Source of the DNA: JAICIG01 sp035532215
Lineage (GTDB): Bacteria > Planctomycetota > Planctomycetia > Pirellulales > JAICIG01
Length of the DNA stretch: 45,344 nucleotides
Assembly: GCA_035532215.1 (NCBI GenBank)
Contig: DATKRK010000080.1
Coordinates: 1-45,344 of the forward strand
Direction of reading: 5' to 3'
Shown: piece by piece, positions 39,548 through 45,344 of the stretch
Numbering within the stretch: position 1 is the stretch's first letter
Layout of the letters: each line of letters starts with the position of its first letter
Notes under the pieces: model-generated
What the model was told of the DNA's origin: nothing
Seen by the model: only the letters and a program-made list of their open reading frames with translations
Database searches by the model: none
Position numbers and translations under genes: made by a program

Positions 39548-40444
39548 ATGAAGGTCGTCGGGCGTGTTTGGACGGGCGCGGTCGTGTTCTTTGCCGCCGG
39601 TTGCACGGCGGTCGCTTGCGTGGCGGTCGCTTGCATGGCGGCGGACGCGGAAAAGTCGGTCGACGAGCTGTTGGCCGAGGCGAAAGCGGCGTTCGCCCAG
39701 GGCCAAAACGACGCGGCGCTGGAATTGGCCGACCGTGCGATCGAGCGCGATCCCAAGAGCGCGCGGCCGACGTTCGTGCGCGGCGTGATTTACGAGGCGC
39801 TCGGCCGGCACGAGCCGGCCGTTGCCGATTTCGACCGCGCGCTCGAATTGGACCCGCGGCACGCCGACGCTTACGACCATCGCGGCAGCGAGCGATTCAA
39901 GCTGTGCCGCATCGCCGAATCGATCGCCGATTTCGACAAGGCGATCGAACTCGATCCGGCCCGCGAGCGCGGCCACTGGAAACGCGGCATCTCGTATTAC
40001 TACGCCGGCAAATATCGCCCCGGACGCAAGCAGTTCGAGAGCTATCAGACGTTCGACGATAACGATGTGGAAAACGCCGTTTGGCGATATCTGTGCATGG
40101 CCCGCGGCGAAAGCGCCGACAAGGCTCGCCGCGAATTGCTCAAGATCAAGGATGACCCGCGCGTGCCGATGATGCAAGTGTATGCGATGTTCGCCGGCCG
40201 AGCGCAGCCCGCCGACGTGCTGGCCGCCGCCAAAGCCGGCGAACCATCGCCCGAAGAACTCAACGGCCGGCTGTTCTACGCCGAGTTGTACGTGGGGCTG
40301 TATTACGACGCCGCAGGCGTCCGCGACCAGGCGGCCGAGCATATCGCCGCCGCCGTCGAGCATCGCATCGAGCACTACATGTGGGATGTCGCCCGCATTC
40401 ACGCCGAGTTGTTGAAACGCGAAGCGAACGACGCAGCGAAGTAA
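39548..40444 (+). CDS. Exported TPR-repeat protein, possible lipoprotein
   Basis: This is a protein of about 298 residues. I use ATG 39548, which places a signal (WTGAVVFFAAGCTAVACVAV) at the N-terminus; FAAGC could be a lipoprotein box, otherwise cleavage after ACMAADA is likely. An upstream ATG at 39437 would precede it with unrelated sequence. Three to four TPR units follow (AAFAQGQNDAALELADRAIE, YEALGRHEPAVADFDRALEL, RIAESIADFDKAIELDP), then a helical C-terminus. Overall layout recalls NlpI-type TPR lipoproteins. It is 30 bases before the pRiA4b-type gene on the same strand, so they may share a transcript. Confidence 0.82.
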   Translation: MKVVGRVWTGAVVFFAAGCTAVACVAVACMAADAEKSVDELLAEAKAAFAQGQNDAALELADRAIERDPKSARPTFVRGVIYEALGRHEPAVADFDRALELDPRHADAYDHRGSERFKLCRIAESIADFDKAIELDPARERGHWKRGISYYYAGKYRPGRKQFESYQTFDDNDVENAVWRYLCMARGESADKARRELLKIKDDPRVPMMQVYAMFAGRAQPADVLAAAKAGEPSPEELNGRLFYAELYVGLYYDAAGVRDQAAEHIAAAVEHRIEHYMWDVARIHAELLKREANDAAK

Positions 40445-40474
40445 AGGCAGCCTCGAACGTCAAGGAGGAACGAC

Positions 40475-41050
40475 ATGGCAGGCAAGAAGCAAACCGCGCC
40501 CGAAGGGCTCTATCAACTCAAGGTGACGTTGCTCCACGTCGATCCGCCGATCTGGCGGCGAATCCAAGTGCAGGATTGCACGCTGGAGACTTTGCACGAC
40601 GTCATCCAGATCGCGATGGGCTGGGAGAATTGCCACATGCATCAGTTCATCGTCGGCAAAACTTACTACGGGCCTTCGCCGGACGATTTCGCCTTCGGCG
40701 CGGAAATGGTCGACGAGGCCACGGTGCTGATTAGCCAACTCGCGCCGGCCAACAAGCGCAAGGTTCGCTTTAAGTACGAATACGACTTCGGCGATAGCTG
40801 GCTTCACGAGATACTCGTCGAGAAATGCCCTCCGCCCGAACCGGGCGCCAGGTTTCCGCGCTGCGTGGAAGGCGAGCGCGCCGGCCCGCCCGAAGACATC
40901 GGCGGGGCGTGGGGCTATGCGGAGTTGCTCGAAGATCTCGGCAAGCCTCCGCGGCGGCGCGAACACCCGTATTTCGAGGGCGGCGCCAAGTTCGATCCCG
41001 AGAAGTTCTCGCTCGACGAAGTCAACAAGAGGCTCGGCCGGTTGCGCTAA
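40475..41050 (+). CDS. Plasmid pRiA4b ORF-3 family protein
   Basis: This 191-residue cytosolic protein shows the whole family signature: LYQLKVTLLHVDPPIWRRIQ, TLHDVIQIAMGWENCHMHQF, FKYEYDFGDSWLHEI and the tail FDPEKFSLDEVNKRL. The family was first seen on Agrobacterium plasmid pRiA4b and resembles a passenger of the IS1096 group; the function is unknown. AAGGAGG precedes the ATG by six bases, a strong ribosome binding site. No transposase directly adjoins it here. Confidence 0.9.
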   Translation: MAGKKQTAPEGLYQLKVTLLHVDPPIWRRIQVQDCTLETLHDVIQIAMGWENCHMHQFIVGKTYYGPSPDDFAFGAEMVDEATVLISQLAPANKRKVRFKYEYDFGDSWLHEILVEKCPPPEPGARFPRCVEGERAGPPEDIGGAWGYAELLEDLGKPPRRREHPYFEGGAKFDPEKFSLDEVNKRLGRLR

Positions 41051-41067
41051 ATCCGGCCGCCGCCGTT

Positions 41068-41604
41068 CTATTGCAACGGCTCGAGTCCAGGCTCAAGCCC
41101 GGCGCCAAAGTCGGGCTCGACAGTTTCACGGATCGCGCTGTTGAGCGCCCGAGCGGCCTTGCAACCGTTGAACAGGCATAGCAACACGAAGCCGTGGAAG
41201 GCGGCGTTGATCCACAGGCCCGGATCGAGAAAAGCGAGCCCGACGAAGATCAGGCCGTCGAGGGCATACAGCAGCATGCCGACGACGTACGCCCAAATGT
41301 GCCCGCGGCGAGCGAAAAAGCCCAAACCCGCGAATATCGCCGAAACGATCCCGCAGACTCCGATGGCGATCGCCTTGATGACCATCGCCGTTTCGGGAGC
41401 GACCTGTTGATCGGCGGCGCCGGCGACCGCAGCGACAAAGAGAGTGACGCCGAGTCCGACCAGGAAGTTGAGCCCGCCGCCGGCAATCTGAAAGACCGCC
41501 GTGATCAGCGACAAGACCGCGATCCAGTAGAACCAGTTTGCTCCATTGCGATGTTGGCTTTCGAGCGCAGCGTAGGACGCCGCCGGTGGCATGGAATTCG
41601 ACAT
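41068..41604 (-). CDS. Membrane protein of unknown function with about five helices
   Basis: This is a protein of about 178 residues with a polar N-terminus (MSNSMPPAASYAALESQ) and hydrophobic segments WFYWIAVLSLITAVFQIAGG, LNFLVGLGVTLFVAAVAG, MVIKAIAIGVCGIVSAIFAG, IWAYVVGMLLYALDGLIFVG and NAAFHGFVLLCLFNGC. AGGA lies nine bases before ATG 41604; ATG 41613 is the alternative. I do not recognise a named family. It converges on the pRiA4b-type gene with an 17-base gap. Confidence 0.75.
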   Translation of the reverse strand: MSNSMPPAASYAALESQHRNGANWFYWIAVLSLITAVFQIAGGGLNFLVGLGVTLFVAAVAGAADQQVAPETAMVIKAIAIGVCGIVSAIFAGLGFFARRGHIWAYVVGMLLYALDGLIFVGLAFLDPGLWINAAFHGFVLLCLFNGCKAARALNSAIRETVEPDFGAGLEPGLEPLQ

Positions 41605-41864
41605 AGCCCTCATTCCTGATAAGAAGTGACGGAGTGCAACCCGCCGGCCCCGTTGAAATCACCGCGAGGCCGCAGCGCAGCCGTGAATATCGCACTTCTC
41701 CGTTCGCCGGGCAAGCAAATTCTTCGCCTTGCTTTGGAACCTTCGTTGAACCCTGGCGGTCGCTCCTCGCGTCGAGGATAAATGCCAGAAACTCCATCGG
41801 CGAGCGAAGCGTCATAACCGCTACGGAGTCGCGCAGATTCTGCGTGTGCGCAAATATTTTTTTC

Positions 41865-41953
41865 TTCTACAGACGCATTGCCTGGCGTTATGATGACGGC
41901 CCAGCGCTCGAGGGGGCTTGCTCTGATTCATCTGTTTTAGCGAGGTAGCGATC
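41865..41953 (+). promoter_or_regulatory. Promoter and leader shared with the pseudogene at 4717
   Basis: TTCTAC (41865-41870) and TATGAT (41889-41894) are 18 bases apart. The following TATGATGACGGCCCAGCGC, the G-run with CTTGCTCTG, and TTTAGCGAGGTAGC match the leader at 4649-4716; GAGG is the ribosome binding site. The rest of 41605-41864 contains no gene; a run of T at 41857-41863 precedes the -35 box. Confidence 0.55.
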
Positions 41954-42688
41954 ATGTCAGACTCAAACGACGTTTCGAGGACCGACAATTCCGCCCCGGC
42001 GGAAGCGGCAACCGCCGCGCCGGCTCGGAAATCAATGCCGACTTGGTTTATCGCGGGCATTCTGGGAGTTTTTATCGGCGGCGGCGGCGGCATGCTGCTG
42101 GCGATGTACGGCTACGACTATCGCATGAAAAAAATCAAAACGCCCGATGCCGCTCAATTGGACATGACGGCCGCGGGCATGTCGGCGCCTGGCCCGGGTT
42201 CAGAGCCTCCTGGTCCGGGAATGCCTCCGCCGCCTGGCATGGGCATGGGCGGGCCCGGCATGGGCATGGGCGGGCCGGGCATGGGCGGGGGCGGCGGTCC
42301 GAGCGGCAAACGCGACCTGACGACATTCATCGGCAAGGTCGAGTTGCTCTCGCGCCCGAACGTCCAATTGCAGCTCGATGCCGAGCAGCAAGCGAAGCTC
42401 GCCGCCGAACTGGAAGGTCTTGAGAAAGCGGAGAAGATGACCGACGACGACGCGGAAAAGCGTCTGGAAGCGTTTGAAGCGTTGCTCACGCCCGAGCAGA
42501 AAGATGCGCTCGATGCCGTCGCGTTGCCTCGCCGCGGACGCGGCGGTCCGCCCGGAGGAGGTCCGGGCGGCGCTGGGTCGGGCGGGGCTGGACCGGGTGG
42601 GGAGTCGCCCGACGATAACCCGTTCGCTCAGGAAACGAACCAAAAGCGGTTGCACGACTTGCTCTCGCGGTTGCAGTCAGCAGAATAA
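41954..42688 (+). CDS. Single-pass membrane protein with Gly/Pro/Met-rich linker and helical C-domain
   Basis: This is a 244-residue protein. Polar N-terminus (1-27), membrane helix (about 29-51, MPTWFIAGILGVFIGGGGG), a linker (about 75-118) with tandem GMGMGGPGM units, a charged helical region (about 120-190; KVELLSRPNVQLQLDAEQQA, AFEALLTPEQKDALDAVAL), a second Gly/Pro stretch and a C-terminal SPDDNPFAQETNQKRLHDLL. LTPEQ-type segments resemble LTxxQ helices of Spy/CpxP-like periplasmic proteins, a weak analogy only. The frameshifted gene at 4717-5230 is a paralogue. The REP-like hairpin at 42694 follows 5 bases after the stop. Confidence 0.8.
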   Translation: MSDSNDVSRTDNSAPAEAATAAPARKSMPTWFIAGILGVFIGGGGGMLLAMYGYDYRMKKIKTPDAAQLDMTAAGMSAPGPGSEPPGPGMPPPPGMGMGGPGMGMGGPGMGGGGGPSGKRDLTTFIGKVELLSRPNVQLQLDAEQQAKLAAELEGLEKAEKMTDDDAEKRLEAFEALLTPEQKDALDAVALPRRGRGGPPGGGPGGAGSGGAGPGGESPDDNPFAQETNQKRLHDLLSRLQSAE

Positions 42689-42693
42689 AAGAG

Positions 42694-42720
42694 AATAAAA
42701 GGTGTCAGGAACCTTTTATT
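42694..42720. repeat. REP-like palindrome upstream of the RAYT gene; possible bidirectional terminator
   Basis: AATAAAAGGT and ACCTTTTATT form a perfect 10-bp stem around GTCAGGA. A-tract and T-tract lie on opposite arms, so it could terminate transcription both ways. It is the inverted equivalent of the repeats at 43416 and 43448; together they flank the transposase gene. Confidence 0.7.
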
Positions 42721-42753
42721 GACGCCCGGACCAAGATCCGCTAACCTGCGAGC

Positions 42754-43484
42754 ATGGGAAGGCCGCATCGAGCCGCTGAGGGCGGGTATGTTTATCATGT
42801 GCTCAACCGCGGAAACGCGCGGATGCGCGTTTTTGACGACGATCGCGATTACGACGCCTTCGAAAGGCTGCTGGCCGAAGCCGTCGAGCGCAGCGAAATG
42901 CGGCTGTTGGCCTCTTGCCCAACCATTGGCATCTTGTCGTCTGGCCGCGGCGCGACGGCGAGTTGTCGCGGTTCGTCGGCTGGTTGACGCTGACGCACAC
43001 GCAGCGCTGGCATGCGCACCGGCGTTCGGCCGGCTCGGGGCACGTTTATCAAGGCCGCTTCAAATCTTTTCCGGTACAGGACGACGAGCACTTCCTGGCC
43101 GTCGCCCGATACGTCGAACGCAACGCATTGCGCGCCGGTCTCGTCCGACGGGCCGAAACCTGGCGTTGGTCGAGCCTGTTCCGCTGGCTGCACGGCCCGG
43201 CCGAGGACAAGCCGCCGCTGGCCGCCTGGCCCCTGGCGCGCAAAGCCGGCTGGGTCGAACACGTCAACGCCCCGCAAAGCGAAGCGGAACTGGCGGCCAT
43301 TCGTCGCAGCATCGAGCGCGGCAACCCGTTAGGCGGCGAGAAGTGGACCCAGCGCGCCGTTGACCAACTCGGCTTGGAGACGACCCTCCGCCCACGCGGG
43401 CGGCCCAGGAAACAAGATAAAGGTTCCTGCCACCTTTTCCACGCCAAGATAAAGGTTCCTGACACCTTTTCCACGCCCAACTAG
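42754..43484 (+). pseudogene. REP-associated tyrosine transposase (IS200-like Y1, RAYT), frameshifted
   Basis: The first frame (42754-42987) begins YVYHVLNRGNARMRVFDDDR and continues to RLLASCP, then leaves family sequence. The second frame, entered near 42915, continues PNHWHLVVWP, in which HWH is the HUH metal-binding motif, and carries the catalytic tyrosine in ARYVERNALRAGLV, and GHVYQGRFKSFPV. Family members read RLLAYCLMPNHWHL here, so about seven bases encoding Leu-Met appear lost between two TGCC copies at about 42916. The last 20 codons are formed by REP-like repeats. RAYTs nick single-stranded DNA at REP hairpins; both catalytic motifs lie after the break, so the gene is probably inactive. 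Confidence 0.85.
43416..43477. repeat. Two direct REP-like repeats, 30 bp each
   Basis: Units at 43416-43445 and 43448-43477 share GATAAAGGTTCCTG, CACCTTTTCCACGCC and differ at one base (CC versus AC in the middle). The period is 32 bases. Within each, AAAGGTTCCTG and CACCTTTT give a hairpin like that at 42694. They code for the C-terminus of the transposase frame (KVPDTFSTPN). Confidence 0.75.
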
Positions 43485-43497
43485 ACTATTCAGCGCA

Positions 43498-43659
43498 TCA
43501 TTCAAAGCGGTCAACGTTTTCTCGTAAACACAGCCAATCGGCGAACTCCTTGTCGGGTCCGCTCGCGGCAGCCACGGCTTTCACTGCCCTATTTACGCGT
43601 TCTTCTACGCTTCCGTTCCAAGCCACAAACTCCACATAATCGGGCGTCTTCATTTTCGC
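43498..43659 (-). pseudogene. Short coding remnant left of the IS5-family element
   Basis: On the minus strand this reads AKMKTPDYVEFVAWNGSVEE, RVNRAVKAVAAASG, DKEFADWLCLRENVDRFE and stops. A complete frame continues upstream only into the insertion sequence, so its start is not native. It could be the C-terminus of the gene interrupted at 44578, but after removal of the element and one TAA duplication the two parts are in different frames. An ATG at 43652 could give a 51-residue peptide, without a ribosome binding site. Function unknown. Confidence 0.45.
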
Positions 43660-43662
43660 TAA

Positions 43663-44577
43663 GAGCCTATCCGAGAAGCGAACTGCATGGCCGCTAGCAT
43701 CCGTAATACAGGTAGAGGAGATCATTTCTCGAACTGCATGGAGGTGCAAAATGGCCAACCGACCATCATCAAAGTTTCACCAGATTCCCGACGCGTTTTG
43801 GGAACGGATCGATCTGGTGCTTCCCGTTTACAAGCGCAGTCGCAAGGGCGGACGCCCGCGATTGCCGATGCGAAATGTCGTAGGCGGCATCCTTTACGTG
43901 TTGTCCACGGGCTGCCAGTGGAAGGCGATGCCCGAGCAGTTCGGCTCCGGCAGCGCGATTCACGCCTATTTTCAGGAGTGGGTGAAACGGGGCGTGTTCC
44001 AAAAGTTGTGGGAACTCGCCTTGAACGAATACGACGACTTGAAAGGGATCGCCTGGAAGTGGCAGAGCCTGGACGGGGCGATCACCAAGGCGCCGCTGGG
44101 CGGGGAAAAAAACCGGGAAAAACCCGACCGATCGCGGCAAGTTGGGCGTCAAACGTTCGACGCTGGTCGATGGCCGCGGCGTGCCGCTGGCTGTCGCCGT
44201 CGACGGCGCCAATGTGCCTGACCAAAAACTGGTCGCCGAGACGCTGGATGGCATCCCGGTTGAACGTCCCGAGCCCACTTCCCAGCGGCCGCAACATCTC
44301 TGTCTCGACAAGGGGTACGCCGGCGAACCCGTCGATCGCGAGGCTCGTGCGCGAGGCTATACGCCGCACGTGCCGCGCAAGGCCAATCAGCCCTCGAAGC
44401 CGAAACGCCGCCGCAGCACGGCGCGCCGCTGGAAAGTCGAACGCACCCACTCCTGGCTCAACCGCGCCCGGCGCTTGTTGACCCGCTGGGAAAAGAAAGT
44501 CGCGAACTACGTCGGCTTCTTGCATCTTCAATTTGCAATCGTCACGCTACGAACTGCAGGGGTTCTCGGATAGGCTC
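43663..44577 (+). mobile_element. IS5-family insertion sequence
   Basis: Perfect terminal inverted repeats: GAGCCTATCCGAGAA (43663-43677) and TTCTCGGATAGGCTC (44563-44577). The repeat can be extended one base outward. TAA flanks both sides (43660-43662 and 44578-44580), a 3-bp target duplication of the TNA type known from some IS5 groups. The element is 915 bp and contains one transposase split into two overlapping frames. It disrupts the minus-strand gene at 44578-45088. Confidence 0.9.
43751..44573 (+). CDS. IS5-family transposase in two overlapping frames
   Basis: The first frame (43751-44221) starts MANRPSSKFHQIPDAFWERI and contains the N-terminal DUF4096-type domain (GGRPRLPMRNVVGGILYVLS) and the first catalytic Asp in WQSLDGAITKAPLGGEK. 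The second frame (to 44573) continues NPTDRGKLGVKRSTLVDGRG, with the second Asp in VAVDGANVPDQ and the Glu in RWKVERTHSWLNRARRLL, completing a DDE triad. The junction is a run of seven A (44106-44112). Moving from the first to the second frame needs skipping one base (+1, or -2). IS5 elements often use slippage at such runs, generally -1, so this could be transcriptional slippage losing an A or a single-base mutation. Confidence 0.9.
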
Positions 44578-45088
44578 TAATTCGAATAAAGTCGCGGATC
44601 CCATAGCCGGGGGGAAGCGGTGGAGGGGGCGGCATTTTGACATTGCAGAAAAACGGTCGCTTGTCGTGGGTCGAGGGCGCAATTTTGAGTACGCCGCACC
44701 AACCATTCGTGCGGGGCGGGGAGTAGCACAATTCGACGATGGCCAGAACTAGTTCGGCAAACTCTAGCTGATCCTGGCCAAAAAGCCACTCGAGCGTCGC
44801 CTCCTGTGATTTAGCGAGAACGGCGGTCCCCGGAGAACCGGGCTCCTCTCTCGCAATTATGCCGCAGTAGAACCTAGCTTGTCCCGCGGGGACAACCTCG
44901 CCCTCGTAATCGAGATCCTCCTCGTAAAGCTCATCGTCTGGGACGGTCGGGAACGGAATACCCGCCGCGTCAAGGAGGCGCTGATACTCGTCGTAGTACT
45001 TGCCGATCGTGAGCGCGGTATCGAACGGGCAGTCGAATTCAGCGAACCTCCCGTCGATACGCCAAATAACGTTTTGCGGAGTCTTCAC
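44578..45088 (-). pseudogene. Unknown gene interrupted by the IS5-family element
   Basis: I start at GTG 45088 because AGGAG lies eight bases before it. About 170 native residues remain: KTPQNVIWRIDGRFAEFDCP, FDTALTIGKYYDEYQRLLDA, an acidic loop DDELYEEDLDYEGE, ATLEWLFGQDQLEFAELVLA and PPPPPLPPGYGIRDF, after which the frame enters the inverted repeat. I do not recognise a family. The acidic, compact character is like small immunity-type proteins, but that is only an impression. Codon use is less GC-rich than in the rest of the window, consistent with recent arrival. Confidence 0.6.
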
Positions 45089-45182
45089 CAGATCGCTCCT
45101 ATTACCCCGGCACGTAAATTGCACGACAGCATTACCGGAAACAGATCCGAAACATATGTAAGTGAAGTGATAGGCGGCAATT

Positions 45183-45344
45183 ATGGCTATTGCATTGCCC
45201 GACGGCCGAGAATTGTCCGATGAAGCCCTTGAAGTGCTTCGTTTGCGTGCTTTGCGTGGGGTCGAGCTTGGCTTTACTGAGGCCGACATGGCCGATGTGC
45301 TCGGTGTTACTCGGGACACCGTCTGCCGCTGGTGGACGGCGTAT
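45183..45344 (+). CDS. IS630-like transposase, N-terminal part (runs off the window)
   Basis: The 54 visible codons give MAIALPDGRELSDEALEVLR, LRALRGVELGFTEADMADVL, GVTRDTVCRWWTAY. This is the N-terminal helix-turn-helix typical of IS630/Tc1-like transposases, which precedes the DDE domain expected beyond the window end. It is divergent from the interrupted gene at 45088 with 94 bases between. No terminal inverted repeat can be identified in that gap. Confidence 0.75.
   Translation, partial: MAIALPDGRELSDEALEVLRLRALRGVELGFTEADMADVLGVTRDTVCRWWTAY

Noticed and set aside
43416..43477. CRISPR-like array
   Set aside because: Only two direct units with a 2-base gap and no unique spacers, and no cas genes; they are REP-like units.
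43498..45088. One gene simply rejoined across the IS5 element
   Set aside because: With one TAA copy kept, the 44578-45088 frame continues SENEDARLCGVC and soon stops, while the plausible C-terminus is in another frame.
1..45344. rRNA or tRNA genes
   Set aside because: Reading both strands I found no rRNA core sequences and no convincing T-arm/anticodon-arm combinations; a dedicated tRNA scan would be decisive.

Overview
The window looks like the chromosome of a free-living planctomycete, probably from the Pirellula/Blastopirellula side of the phylum. The evidence is GC-rich coding sequence and a set of families that are largely planctomycete-specific or strongly expanded there: DUF1559 proteins with a pilin-like N-terminus, DUF1549/DUF1553 plus DUF1501 gene pairs, a PPC-domain protein beside them, DUF1598 proteins, ASPIC/UnbV proteins, WD40 proteins with signal peptides and a redoxin/cytochrome/copper-monooxygenase fusion. 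I see no rRNA, tRNA or CRISPR array. This assignment is inference from gene content.

Layout. 1-7.4 kb: two DUF1559 + small lipoprotein pairs (the first DUF1559 gene is incomplete) flank a large TPR/FG-GAP/ASPIC protein on the minus strand and a frameshifted small membrane-protein gene. 7.4-15.4 kb: a UxaA/GarD-type sugar-acid dehydratase, then an operon-like run of DUF1549/DUF1553, DUF1501 and PPC-domain genes. 15.6-19.0 kb: two overlapping WD40 genes. 19.1-23.2 kb: an SMR transporter, a DUF3365 haem protein, a lone GspF-like protein, a decayed four-helix membrane gene and a divergent MarR regulator. 23.3-26.9 kb: a second DUF1549/DUF1553 + DUF1501 pair. 27.4-32.5 kb: transglutaminase-like protein, GT87-type membrane glycosyltransferase and the copper-monooxygenase fusion. 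32.7-35.7 kb: tandem DUF1598 paralogues. 36-39.3 kb: an FHA-GAF-sigma54 activator, a family 2 glycosyltransferase and a CsrA with a long tail. 39.5-42.7 kb: TPR protein, pRiA4b ORF-3-like protein, membrane protein, and the intact paralogue of the frameshifted gene at 4.7 kb. 42.7-45.3 kb: a mobile-element zone with a broken REP-associated transposase between REP-like repeats, an IS5-family element inside an unknown gene, and the start of an IS630-like transposase.

The spacers hold several dispersed palindromic repeat families: an approximately 118-bp element at 21512 and 26900; a 134-bp element with 23-bp inverted ends at 23189, with single ends at 21312 and 21631; a palindrome-of-palindromes at 13037 with a half copy at 27171; a 268-bp nested palindrome at 24810; and REP-like units at 42694 and 43416. 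One repeat supplies the start codon of the GspF-like gene and one lies in frame inside the GT87 gene. A block comprising a repeat end plus the 3' end of a DUF1501 gene has been copied 1.7 kb away.

Most genes encode exported or membrane proteins of unknown substrate. The two DUF1549/DUF1501 sets carry CxxCH motifs and probably act together in the periplasm. The strongest leads are the paralogue pair at 4.7 and 42 kb with a shared leader, the repeat families and their effects on genes, the CsrA tail and the multi-domain copper monooxygenase. I do not see a clearly new defence or biosynthetic system.
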